A DNA stretch of 33,824 bases, taken from positions 1 to 33,824 of the forward strand of contig PBTE01000133.1 of assembly GCA_002726515.1 (NCBI GenBank). Reading direction: 5' to 3'. The notes beneath the pieces are model-generated. The model was not told where the DNA came from. It did no database searches and was given only the letters and a program-made list of their open reading frames with translations. A program made the position numbers and the translations under genes. Positions 22,647-31,365 of this stretch are shown here, piece after piece; the stretch's first letter is position 1, and the number at the start of each line of letters is the position of its first letter. This DNA is from Planctomycetaceae bacterium (GTDB taxonomy: Bacteria > Planctomycetota > Planctomycetia > Pirellulales > Pirellulaceae).

Positions 22647-25600
22647 TCATCTGGCGACCGCGGTGGCCGTTTTCGAGTTGAAACGGTCCTGAAGAGACTG
22701 GACGTCCATCTCATTCTCACGAAGCGCTTCCATGGCTTTCACAGCCGCCTCTGCAGCCTGAGCAGTCGTGATACAGGGCACGCCATGCTGCACTGCGGCT
22801 GCTCGAATTCGTCCCTCATCCGTCCGTGCACCTTTGCCGCTGGGTGTGTTCATGATCAATGCAACTTCCCCGTCGTTCAAATGATCAAGCAGGTTCGGGC
22901 GACCTTCACTCAGCTTCTTGACCAGGCGCACGGGAATGTTTCCTTCCTGCAGGTGACGGGCCGTGCCTTCGGTGGCCAGCAGGTTGAAGCCCAATGCGGT
23001 CAGCCGGCCGGCCAGACCGACGAACGAATCTTTGTGGCGAGCTGAAACACTGAGGAAAATATTTCCCTCCGCGGGAAGCACCACGCCGGCGGCCAATTGA
23101 CTTTTGGCAAAAGCGATCGAAAATCGGCGGCTGACGCCCATCACTTCACCGGTACTGCGCATTTCCGGTCCGAGAACAATGTCGACTCCCGCGAATTTTC
23201 TAAACGGGAAAACACTCTCTTTGACCGAGACATCCGCTGGCACTGGATCTTCCTGCACTCCGAGCTGCTCCAACGTTTGGCCTGCCATGACCTTTGCAGC
23301 AATCTTGGCCACGGGGAGTCCCGTGGCCTTGGCGACAAATGGAACGGTGCGACTGGCCCTGGGATTAACCTCGATCACATACAGATTGTGCTTGCCGTCT
23401 TCCCGCTTGACCGCATACTGCACATTCATCAAACCCACAACTTTAAGCTCGCGGGCCAGAGCAAAGGTTGCTTCGCGAATTTCTTGGATCACCGGACCGG
23501 GCAGACTATAAGGTGGTATCGCGCAGGCCGAGTCGCCAGAGTGCACTCCCGCTTCTTCGATATGCTCCATCGTGCCAGCAACGATGACCTGTTTGCCATC
23601 ACTGATTGCATCAACATCGACTTCCGTGGCATCCTCGAGAAAGCGATCGATCAGTACCGGTTGCCCCTGAGAAACGACAAATGCTGCGGTAACAAATCGT
23701 TCGAATTGTGATTGATCGTAGCAAATCTCCATCGCCCGACCCCCCAGCACATAGCTCGGTCGGACCAGTGCGGGAAAACCAACCTTCTCTGCTTCGGCCC
23801 GGGCCTGATTCATCGTGCGGGCGATCCCGTTGGCTGGCTGTTTCAGTGCCAGGCGTTCCAAGAGTTGTTTAAATTTCTCCCGATCTTCGGCCTTTTCAAT
23901 CGTCTCCACACTGGTACCAATGATGGGCACACCCACTGTGTCCAATGCCCGTGCCAGATTGAGCGGTGTTTGCCCGCCAAATTGAACAATGACACCATCC
24001 GGTTGGACACGATCAAAAACATTTAACACATCTTCAGCAGTCAAAGGTTCAAAAAACAACAAGTCGCTAGTGTCATAGTCTGTACTGACCGTTTCCGGAT
24101 TCGAGTTGACCATGATAGATTCGATACCCATTTCGCGCAAAGCAAAACTGGCATGGCAACAGCAGTAATCGAATTCAATACCCTGGCCAATTCGATTAGG
24201 GCCGCCACCCAAAATCATGATCCTTTTGCGATCGGGCACCTTGGCAGGTGTTTCGTCTTCGTCTTCATAGGTTCCATAATAATAGGGGGTATAGGCCTCG
24301 AATTCGGCGGCACACGTGTCCACCGACTTGAAGGTGACCGAGATTCCACGCTCCTTCCGCCGATCACGAATATCCATTTCTGAGCTGTTCCACAGGCACG
24401 CCAGCTGCCGGTCGGAAAACCCGAACTGCTTGGCCCTGCGAAGCGTGGCATCGTCGGCCTGCGAGATGTGTTGCCACTGACGCAACTTGTCTTCCATCTC
24501 GACAATCTCGCCCAACTGGTTCAAGAACCAGGGATCGATCGACGTCGCCTCGTAAATTTCATCGACCGTCATCCCGGCCTTCATCGCATAACGGAGATAC
24601 CAGACTCGCTCCGGGACCGGGGTTCCCAGCTTGACTCGGATTTCTTCAAGTGTGGGTTGATCATCAGAACCCCATAAATCCTTGCCGTCACAACCAAATC
24701 CAAAGCTTCCAACTTCGAGTCCTCGAAGAGCCTTTTGGAAAGATTCTTTGAAAATGCGGCCGATGGCCATCGTCTCTCCCACACTTTTCATCTGCGTTGT
24801 CAGTGTCGGATCCGCCTCCGGGAATTTCTCGAAGGCAAAACGTGGAATCTTGGTCACCACGTAATCGATCGTCGGCTCGAAGCTGGCCAAAGTCTCCCGA
24901 GTGATATCGTTGGGCAGTTCGTGCAATCGATATCCGATCGCCAGCTTGGCAGCGATCTTGGCGATTGGAAAACCCGTGGCTTTCGATGCCAAAGCGCTCG
25001 ATCGGCTCACCCGCGGATTCATCTCGATCACAATCATGCGACCGTTTTGAGGGTTTGTCGCGAACTGAATGTTGGACCCGCCGGTTTCCACTCCGATCTC
25101 GCGGATCACTGCCAGACTGGCATCGCGCATCCGTTGATATTCTTTGTCTGTCAGGGTCTGTGCCGGTGCTACCGTGATCGAATCTCCCGTATGAATCCCC
25201 ATCGGGTCGAAGTTTTCGATGGAACAAATGATCACGACATTGTCATCCATGTCGCGCATCACCTCCATCTCGTACTCCTTCCAGCCAATCACTGATTCTT
25301 CGATTAAGACTTCATGGATGGGAGATTGGTGCAAACCCCGTTGGACGAGTATTTCAAATTCATCCTTGTTGTAAGCAATTGCCGATCCACTACCGCCCAG
25401 GGTAAAGCTGGGCCGTACAACACAGGGCATACCAATCGTAGCTGCAACTTGACGTGCTGCCTCCAAATCTTGTACGGTTTCTCCCCGACAAACTTCCAAC
25501 CCTATTTTTTCCATTGCCTTTTTGAACTGATCCCGCTCTTCCGCCTTCGCAATAACCTGGGCATTGGCGCCGATCATTTCCACATCAAAACGTTCCAACA

Positions 25601-25919
25601 CACCTTCACGAGCCAGGTCCATCGCGAGATTCAAACCGGTTTGCCCGCCCAAGGTTGGTAACAGCGCATCAGGCCGCTCTCGCTCAATGACCTTGGCAAC
25701 TACTTCCCATGTCAAGGGTTCGATATAGGTTCGATCCGCCGTGTTGGGGTCGGTCATGATCGTGGCGGGGTTCGAGTTTACCAAGACTACCTGGTAACCT
25801 TCCTCCCGTAACGCCTTGCAGGCCTGCGTACCCGAGTAATCAAATTCGCACGCCTGGCCAATTACAATCGGACCGGAACCGATAAGCAGGATCTTGTTTA
25901 AATCGTCGCGTCTTGGCAC
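22647..25919 (-). CDS. carB: Carbamoyl-phosphate synthase, large subunit
   Basis: Makes carbamoyl phosphate from ammonia (supplied by CarA glutaminase), bicarbonate and two ATP, for arginine and pyrimidine synthesis. The 1090-residue length matches the family (E. coli 1073). The first ATP-grasp half opens [19 protein letters not shown] and holds [18 protein letters not shown]. An oligomerisation region follows (about 400-560). The second half opens [17 protein letters not shown] and holds [20 protein letters not shown]. The C-terminal MGS-like allosteric domain ends with [14 protein letters not shown] and a short tail. The start is GTG (25919-25917) with AGGAAAG four bases upstream, and a GC hairpin sits just before that. 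No carA lies beside it. The gene is divergent from argH. Confidence 0.97.
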   Translation of the reverse strand: MPRRDDLNKILLIGSGPIVIGQACEFDYSGTQACKALREEGYQVVLVNSNPATIMTDPNTADRTYIEPLTWEVVAKVIERERPDALLPTLGGQTGLNLAMDLAREGVLERFDVEMIGANAQVIAKAEERDQFKKAMEKIGLEVCRGETVQDLEAARQVAATIGMPCVVRPSFTLGGSGSAIAYNKDEFEILVQRGLHQSPIHEVLIEESVIGWKEYEMEVMRDMDDNVVIICSIENFDPMGIHTGDSITVAPAQTLTDKEYQRMRDASLAVIREIGVETGGSNIQFATNPQNGRMIVIEMNPRVSRSSALASKATGFPIAKIAAKLAIGYRLHELPNDITRETLASFEPTIDYVVTKIPRFAFEKFPEADPTLTTQMKSVGETMAIGRIFKESFQKALRGLEVGSFGFGCDGKDLWGSDDQPTLEEIRVKLGTPVPERVWYLRYAMKAGMTVDEIYEATSIDPWFLNQLGEIVEMEDKLRQWQHISQADDATLRRAKQFGFSDRQLACLWNSSEMDIRDRRKERGISVTFKSVDTCAAEFEAYTPYYYGTYEDEDETPAKVPDRKRIMILGGGPNRIGQGIEFDYCCCHASFALREMGIESIMVNSNPETVSTDYDTSDLLFFEPLTAEDVLNVFDRVQPDGVIVQFGGQTPLNLARALDTVGVPIIGTSVETIEKAEDREKFKQLLERLALKQPANGIARTMNQARAEAEKVGFPALVRPSYVLGGRAMEICYDQSQFERFVTAAFVVSQGQPVLIDRFLEDATEVDVDAISDGKQVIVAGTMEHIEEAGVHSGDSACAIPPYSLPGPVIQEIREATFALARELKVVGLMNVQYAVKREDGKHNLYVIEVNPRASRTVPFVAKATGLPVAKIAAKVMAGQTLEQLGVQEDPVPADVSVKESVFPFRKFAGVDIVLGPEMRSTGEVMGVSRRFSIAFAKSQLAAGVVLPAEGNIFLSVSARHKDSFVGLAGRLTALGFNLLATEGTARHLQEGNIPVRLVKKLSEGRPNLLDHLNDGEVALIMNTPSGKGARTDEGRIRAAAVQHGVPCITTAQAAEAAVKAMEALRENEMDVQSLQDRFNSKTATAVAR

Positions 25920-25932
25920 GTTTCTTTCCTAT

Positions 25933-25953
25933 GGCTGGCGGCTCGTGCCAGCC
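25933..25953 (-). promoter_or_regulatory. carB: carB 5' leader hairpin abutting the ribosome binding site
   Basis: GGCTGGC (25933-25939) pairs perfectly with GCCAGCC (25947-25953) across a 7-base loop. On the minus strand it ends two bases before the AGGAAAG (25930-25924) used by the GTG start. There is no U tract, so it is not a terminator. It could stabilise the mRNA or modulate initiation. Confidence 0.45.
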
Positions 25954-26002
25954 CGTTTGCAACAAAAAGGCTCAATATCGAAAAATCCAATGAAACCTCT
26001 TG

Positions 26003-26032
26003 ATGCTACCAGTGGTGATGCCCGGGTTTCAA
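26003..26032 (-). promoter_or_regulatory. carB: Candidate carB promoter
   Basis: On the minus strand TTGAAA (26032-26027) is followed after 18 bases by TAGCAT (26008-26003), five of six and four of six matches to the housekeeping consensus. Transcription would begin near 25996 and give a leader of about 75 bases carrying the hairpin. The match is moderate only. Confidence 0.3.
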
Positions 26033-26109
26033 GCCCTACCTGCCTCTACGTGTGAGCAATTATCAATGCACCGGGGAACCGGCTCGGACTGAACTTCGTT
26101 GTTCAAATC

Positions 26110-26129
26110 GCCCACTGGAACCAGTGGGC
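26110..26129. promoter_or_regulatory. Perfect 20-base inverted repeat in the carB-argH control region
   Basis: GCCCACTGG and CCAGTGGGC form a 9-base perfect inverted repeat around a central AA. The tiny loop favours a protein-binding palindrome over an RNA hairpin, though a tetraloop form is possible. It lies about 240 bases before the argH promoter and 80 bases before the carB promoter. It does not resemble the ArgR or PurR boxes of E. coli. Confidence 0.45.
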
Positions 26130-26351
26130 TCTCTGGCTGGTTTCGCTGTGTCTAGCTAGTCCACCTGCTTTCTGGAATCGACGTGGGGCGAACTGGCCAG
26201 GCTGACACGTTTTCCAAGTTTCTCGAGGGATCTCCGTTTTTTGACCCGGCAGCAGGACGCCAGCCGCACCGCTGTGCGCTAAATAAACAGGCTAATCGAT
26301 ACCACCCAAATGATCGTGCCTAGATTCTGGGCAACCAGCCTGGCCCGACAG

Positions 26352-26380
26352 TTGACGGATTGTCGTAAACCATTTAGTAT
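26352..26380 (+). promoter_or_regulatory. argH: Candidate argH promoter
   Basis: TTGACG (26352-26357), a 17-base spacer, and TAGTAT (26375-26380) match the housekeeping consensus at five of six and four of six positions with ideal spacing. Transcription would begin near 26387, about 50 bases before the GTG start, with the ribosome site TGAGG (26427-26431) in between. This is the best promoter in the window. Confidence 0.5.
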
Positions 26381-26436
26381 GAAGATGTTGGTTAATTTGG
26401 CGGTGGTTCTTCAGCAGCGATAGAAATGAGGCACTG

Positions 26437-27822
26437 GTGACTAGTCCCGCCCGTGGAGGGGTTTTTAGCAAGGCGACCGATGAGCGAGTTGTTCGTTTCA
26501 CTGAGAGCATCAGCTTCGACTCCCGTTTGTATGCTCACGACATTGCCGCTTCGGTCTCCCATGCGCGAATGCTGCTGGATGTTGGCTTGCTCTCGAAAAA
26601 TGAATTTTCCCAAATTGAGACGACATTAAGGAAAATCGAGCAGGAAATTGAGCAGGGTCAATTCGCGTTTGACGAACGCCTAGAAGACATTCACATGCAC
26701 ATCGAACAGGCACTGATCGAGCGCCTGGGAGATGTGGGTCGCAAGTTGCACACTGGTCGCAGCCGCAATGATCAGGTCTCTACCGACTTTCGTCTTTGGT
26801 GTCGCGACGCGATAGATGAAATGGACATCAGGATCATCGCCCTGCAGACGGCGTTCGTGGAACGTTGTGAGATTGATGAGGGTGTCATTTTACCTGCCTA
26901 CACCCACCTGCAGCGGGCACAGCCAGTTTTAGTGGCTCACTACTGGCTGGCGTACTGCGAAAAATTCGAGCGTGACCGTGGCCGGCTATCTGACTGTCGT
27001 CGTCGCTCGAACAAGTGCAGTCTCGGAGCGGCCGCACTGGCCGGGACAAGTTTGCCAATCGACCGTCAACAGGTAGCTACCGAGTTGAAATTTGACGGTG
27101 TTGCCAACAACAGCCTAGACGTGTCCAGCGATCGGGATTTTGTACTTGAGTTGGCTTTCGTCTTAACCATGGTTGCCGAGCACCTGAGCAGTTGGGCCGA
27201 GGAGTGGATTCTGTGGTCGACGGTGGAGTTCAATTACATCGGTTTGCCAGAACACTTTTGCACCGGATCGTCGATTATGCCCCAGAAAATCAATCCGGAT
27301 GTACTGGAGCTTATTCGTGGTAAAACAGCTCGAGTGGTAGGCAATCTGACGTCGCTTTTGACTCTGATTAAGGGTCTTCCACTGGCCTACCATCGGGATT
27401 TGCAAGAAGACAAGCCTCGACTGTTTGACTCTGTGGACACGGTGGCCGCTTGCTTGGATCTGGCAGCACCTCTGGTGCAAGGCGCGCAACTGAAACGCGA
27501 GGCAATTTCCGAACGTTTAGAGCAGGGCCATATGGATGCTACCACGCTGATGGAGTGGATGATTCAACGTGGGATTCCCCAACGCACCGCTCATCATCTG
27601 GTGGGTGTTTTAGTTGCCAAAGCCTTGGACCGAGGGGTTGCCCTCCGTGAACTTTCTCTTGAGGACTTCCAACAAGCAGATGCTGATCTAGACGAGCAGG
27701 TTTACGAAGTGCTGGGAGTCGAAAATGCGGTCCAGGCTTTTGTCAGTCAGGGATCTACGGCCCCCAGGGAAGTGGCCGGTCAGGTTCGACTTTGGCGAGA
27801 AAGACTGGGACTGGTGAGTTAG
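26437..27822 (+). CDS. argH: Argininosuccinate lyase
   Basis: Splits argininosuccinate into arginine and fumarate, the last step of arginine synthesis, in the cytoplasm as a tetramer. It belongs to the fumarase/aspartase superfamily. Visible motifs are HTGRSRND (105-112), YTHLQRAQP with general-base-region Thr156/His157, and the signature loop GSSIMPQKINPD (277-288) with the catalytic Ser. The usual second Lys of PQKKN is Ile here, a position that varies in the superfamily. The start is GTG with TGAGG five bases upstream, and the N-terminus (VFSKATDERVVRFTESISFD) begins where the family does, without the LWGGRF Trp of many homologues. Length 461 is normal. It is divergent from carB, another arginine-pathway gene. 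Confidence 0.96.
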   Translation: MTSPARGGVFSKATDERVVRFTESISFDSRLYAHDIAASVSHARMLLDVGLLSKNEFSQIETTLRKIEQEIEQGQFAFDERLEDIHMHIEQALIERLGDVGRKLHTGRSRNDQVSTDFRLWCRDAIDEMDIRIIALQTAFVERCEIDEGVILPAYTHLQRAQPVLVAHYWLAYCEKFERDRGRLSDCRRRSNKCSLGAAALAGTSLPIDRQQVATELKFDGVANNSLDVSSDRDFVLELAFVLTMVAEHLSSWAEEWILWSTVEFNYIGLPEHFCTGSSIMPQKINPDVLELIRGKTARVVGNLTSLLTLIKGLPLAYHRDLQEDKPRLFDSVDTVAACLDLAAPLVQGAQLKREAISERLEQGHMDATTLMEWMIQRGIPQRTAHHLVGVLVAKALDRGVALRELSLEDFQQADADLDEQVYEVLGVENAVQAFVSQGSTAPREVAGQVRLWRERLGLVS

Positions 27823-28008
27823 CATCCGCCAATTTTAATAGAAACACGAGGGAGAGTCAGAATATCGCCGGAAGACAATCAGCATGGTTGGATCATTCGG
27901 TCCTTTATCAGTTTGAAAAAAATTCCATTCCTTAAGAGAGTGACCGTTTCCCCTTTATTTTCTACCTCACCCCACAATGGCATGCATCTAATGATCAAGC
28001 TGACTGAC

Positions 28009-30207
28009 ATGAGGCGACAGAACACCGCGCTCGGGACATTCCTCGCGGTGGCATTTTTGCTTACTCCTTCCATTTATTCTCAATCCCAGGAAACAACAGG
28101 ACCGCAGTCGCTGGAAACCGACCCGGTGGTACTGGCAGTGCAGGGATCCGGTCCGCAATCGCCCTCCGAATTGTTAGAAACAACCGAGATCCTGCTTAAT
28201 TTGGGTCGATTTGATCTGGCTCAGCAATATCTGGATCAATTACTCCAAGCCAAAATCGACGACGAGGGTCTCGCTGCGCTTCAGCGGCAATTTGGATCGG
28301 TCTTGTTCTATCGCTTTCTGCGGGAACCTCAATTGGGACCAAGCGGTATTCAATTTGCCAAAGCTGTTCTCCAGGCCGCCTATCGGTTGTCTCATGATTC
28401 GGCTCGCATCGAACGTCTGATTTCCCAACTGGAGGACCCTGCAGCTGAGGTTCGTCAGACAGTCATTACCGACCTGCAAGAAGCAGATACTGCGGCCATC
28501 GGACCCTTGTTGAAAGTGCTGGTTGATCCTGCACGTACTTCGATCCATCGGCTCGCTCGTGAGATCCTTCGAGCACTTGGCAAACCGGCAACCGATCCGC
28601 TGCTGGCTGTGTTGGATTCCCGTGATCCTGCCTTTCATCGAGTGGTAATCGAATTGCTGGGAGACCTGGGTGCTTCGCATGCTGCGGAAAGCTTGATACA
28701 GCTGGCCATCGATTCAGAAGTGGAACCGTCCTGGCAACAAACGGCTCGCCAGTCACTGCGGAAAATCGTCGGCGTGATACCCCGGCACCGAGAAGCGACG
28801 CTATTTTTACGCCGCCGGATCGACCACTACTGGTCCGGGCAGTCTCCCACGGCCCCCGATCACGAGAATCTTGTCCGAGTCTGGCACTGGGACCGGCAAC
28901 AACAGCAGTTGACCTCTTCGAAAGTTACCACCGAAATAGCCGCTGTTTCGCAAGCAGCGCGCCTGGCGCAAGATTTACAGGCATTGAATCCGGGGGACTT
29001 GGAAGCGAGGCAACTGCACCTGATGACACACCTTGCGGCATCCAAATTGGTGGGTGGTTTAGATCAACCACTGTCCAAACAGGTGATAGCGAACGCCCGG
29101 TCCTTCGGCTTGAACATGTCTGAACGGGTTTTGACTGAGGCTCTACAAACCAATCGCCCGGCCGCTGCGACGGCAGCCCTGGAGGTGCTGGGACAAATGG
29201 GGCAGGCGGATTTACTACGCTCTGCCTCAGCGTATCCACACCCTGTGGTACTTGCCTTGGATGACCGGGACCGGAACGTGCGGTTTGCTGCCGCTGGCGC
29301 AATCATGAACATCGATTCTCAAAATGCTTATCCCGGTTCGAGTTCGTTGATAAAAACGCTGGCCCATTTTGTAGGCGCGACTGGTGGTCGGCAGGCTTTG
29401 GTGGGATTTCCTAACGCGAAAAGGGCAGGTGACTTGGCGGGCTCCCTGCAATTACTAGGCTTCGAGACAGAGGTCGCCCACACGGGTAACAATTTGTTTC
29501 AGTTGGCCAGTCGTCTGCCTGACTGCGAAATCATCTTGCTCAGCGACGCTCTGGCTCGACCTGGTGCGAGCGAGCTGATACAAACCCTGCGCCGCGATGC
29601 CCGGACAGCGGAGATTCCGGTGGGACTGATGGCTCGTTGGGACAACCTGGCCTACGTTCAAGCAATAGCCGCCGGTGACGCCCTGACATTGGCGATTTCT
29701 GAGTTACACACACCGAGTGGCGCACAGGCTTGTGTGGCAAATCTGCTTTCACTGAGAAACTCGCCAGTCGTGTCTCCCCAAAAAAGAACTCAACATGCGC
29801 AAATGGCTTTGTCTTGGTTGACAAAAATTGTGGAACGGACAGCAGATTACAGTTTCTACGATGTCTTGCGTTGGCAGGATTCGATCGAAAACGCTATCTA
29901 CAAACCCGAGCTTTCAGCACAGGCATCCAGGTTGCTGGGTTTGCTGGGCTCCCCCAGTAATCAGCGCGCGTTGGTCTCTTTCGCCAGTCAACCGACTTGG
30001 CCACTCGCTCTGCGTCAGGCGGCGGCCGATGGACTCCGAGTGGCCGTCAACCGGCGGGGTATTCTGCTTACGAAACGTGAAATCTTGCAGCAATATGATC
30101 GCTATAACGACAGTCGCGAGCTGGACCATTCGACGCAAGCCGTTCTCGGTTCCATTTTGGATACGCTCGAAACACCGCGCCAGACCCGCTTGCTGAAAAA
30201 AGTGTAG
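28009..30207 (+). CDS. Exported HEAT-repeat protein with a degenerate receiver-like domain
   Basis: Function unknown. From ATG 28009 the protein opens with MRRQNT and a hydrophobic signal sequence ending near SIYSQ, so it should leave the cytoplasm. The open frame extends to TTG 27913, with other ATGs at 27982 and 27991; none has a clear ribosome site, so the start is chosen for the signal peptide. A short TPR-like helical stretch is followed by HEAT repeats (from about base 28400; DPAAEVRQTVITDLQEAD, ARTSIHRLAREILRALGK, DPAFHRVVIELLGDLGA) and a later one (DDRDRNVRFAAAGAIMNI). Bases about 29386-29680 look like a response-regulator receiver fold, ALVGFPNAKRAGDLAGSLQL, then EIILLSDALARPG, then TAEIPVGLMAR. 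The phospho-accepting Asp is in place (LLSD), but the acidic pair after strand 1 is missing (VGFPN). A sigma-54 activator gene follows 58 bases later. Confidence 0.85.
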   Translation: MRRQNTALGTFLAVAFLLTPSIYSQSQETTGPQSLETDPVVLAVQGSGPQSPSELLETTEILLNLGRFDLAQQYLDQLLQAKIDDEGLAALQRQFGSVLFYRFLREPQLGPSGIQFAKAVLQAAYRLSHDSARIERLISQLEDPAAEVRQTVITDLQEADTAAIGPLLKVLVDPARTSIHRLAREILRALGKPATDPLLAVLDSRDPAFHRVVIELLGDLGASHAAESLIQLAIDSEVEPSWQQTARQSLRKIVGVIPRHREATLFLRRRIDHYWSGQSPTAPDHENLVRVWHWDRQQQQLTSSKVTTEIAAVSQAARLAQDLQALNPGDLEARQLHLMTHLAASKLVGGLDQPLSKQVIANARSFGLNMSERVLTEALQTNRPAAATAALEVLGQMGQADLLRSASAYPHPVVLALDDRDRNVRFAAAGAIMNIDSQNAYPGSSSLIKTLAHFVGATGGRQALVGFPNAKRAGDLAGSLQLLGFETEVAHTGNNLFQLASRLPDCEIILLSDALARPGASELIQTLRRDARTAEIPVGLMARWDNLAYVQAIAAGDALTLAISELHTPSGAQACVANLLSLRNSPVVSPQKRTQHAQMALSWLTKIVERTADYSFYDVLRWQDSIENAIYKPELSAQASRLLGLLGSPSNQRALVSFASQPTWPLALRQAAADGLRVAVNRRGILLTKREILQQYDRYNDSRELDHSTQAVLGSILDTLETPRQTRLLKKV

Positions 30208-30265
30208 AAGAACAAACCTGACGACAAAAAGTTTCCTGCTCCTCTGCTCGTCGCAATCCTTCCTC

Positions 30266-31324
30266 ATGTCTATCCATCCATTGCCATCCAATCGACAGAC
30301 GGGGCCTCCAACACCTGGAATTATCGGTAACAGTCCGGCTATGGAGGAAGTCTACAAAACCACCCGCCAAGTAGCCCGCAGCAATGCCTCGGTGCTCCTA
30401 CTTGGTGAAACTGGTACCGGCAAGGAGCTCATTGCTAACGCCATCCATCAGCTGAGCGATCGGGGGGGCAGTACTTTTGTGAAGGTGAACTGCGGGGCAT
30501 TGCCGGAAAGCTTGTTGGAGAGCGAACTGTTCGGTCACGTCAGGGGTGCGTTCACGGGTGCGTTGGGTAACCGCACGGGAAGATTTGAAGCTGCCCATGA
30601 GGGGACAATTTTTCTGGACGAGATCAACTCGACCTCCCAGCATCTCCAGGTCAAGTTATTGCGTGTCCTGCAGGAGCGGGAATTTGAACGCGTTGGAGAC
30701 ATACAGACGATTCGAGTTGACACACGGGTGATAGCGGCCAGCAATCGAGATTTGTTGCACGCGGTAGAGCATGACGAATTCCGCGAGGACCTTTATTACC
30801 GCCTGAATGTTGTACCGATTGACATCCCACCACTGAGCCAGCGGCGGGAGGATATTCCAGAACTCGTGACTCATTTTCTAAATGTCTACAACGAAGCTAA
30901 TGACCGTTACGTTGTCCACATTCACCAAGAAGCCATGCAGGCATTGCAAGAATATAACTGGCCGGGAAATGTACGAGAACTGCAAAATTACGTCGAGCGG
31001 GCTGTAGTTCTTGCGGATAGCGACGAACTCACCTGCGGCCTCTTACCCGCCTGTGTATTGGAAAAGGGGCCGCTACCTAATAAAAGACCCTTAGCAGCAG
31101 CCAACCTTGAGACGCTCGCTTGTGAGGTGGTACAACAAGGTCTCGCTGAAGCCGGGGCTGACGAGGACAGTTTACATAAGAAAGTCGTGAATCGTGTTGA
31201 ACGAGAATTGATCGCTCAGGTCATGACATCATGCGACAATGTACAAACGAAGGCCGCCGCAAAACTAGGAATCAATCGCAATACACTGTATAAGAAACTC
31301 AAGGCCTATGACCTGGAGAGCTAG
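30266..31324 (+). CDS. Sigma-54-dependent transcriptional activator without a sensory domain
   Basis: Uses ATP hydrolysis to open sigma-54 RNA polymerase at its promoters. The AAA+ domain starts almost at the N-terminus: Walker A GETGTGKE (47-54), the sigma-54-contacting GAFTGA loop (94-99), Walker B GTIFLDEI (113-120), the sensor/arginine-finger region EFREDLYYRLNVVPI and the NWPGNVRELQN signature. A Fis-type helix-turn-helix is at the C-terminus (about 318-350; TKAAAKLGINRNTLYKKLKAY). There is no N-terminal receiver, GAF or PAS domain, only about 18 residues of linker, so it must be controlled in trans, by level, or be constitutively active. It follows the receiver-like exported protein by 58 bases and precedes the HemX-like gene by 41 bases. 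The target promoters are not apparent in this window. Confidence 0.94.
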   Translation: MSIHPLPSNRQTGPPTPGIIGNSPAMEEVYKTTRQVARSNASVLLLGETGTGKELIANAIHQLSDRGGSTFVKVNCGALPESLLESELFGHVRGAFTGALGNRTGRFEAAHEGTIFLDEINSTSQHLQVKLLRVLQEREFERVGDIQTIRVDTRVIAASNRDLLHAVEHDEFREDLYYRLNVVPIDIPPLSQRREDIPELVTHFLNVYNEANDRYVVHIHQEAMQALQEYNWPGNVRELQNYVERAVVLADSDELTCGLLPACVLEKGPLPNKRPLAAANLETLACEVVQQGLAEAGADEDSLHKKVVNRVERELIAQVMTSCDNVQTKAAAKLGINRNTLYKKLKAYDLES

Positions 31325-31365
31325 GCGGTATTTGAACACCGTCAGGGCCTCTCCTCCTTGACCCC

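Larger units (their letters stand above)
25920..26436. other. 517-base carB-argH divergent control region
   Basis: No protein gene is recognised. It contains a candidate argH promoter (26352-26380), a weaker candidate carB promoter (26003-26032), a GC-rich leader hairpin next to the carB start (25933-25953) and a 20-base near-perfect palindrome (26110-26129). Both flanking genes serve arginine synthesis, so shared control is plausible. A T6 run at 26236-26241 has no stem before it. Confidence 0.6.

Noticed and set aside
26053-26065. TGAGCAATTATCA as an ArgR-type operator between carB and argH
   Set aside because: The arms are not symmetric and it misses key positions of the ArgR consensus; only the AT-rich centre fits.
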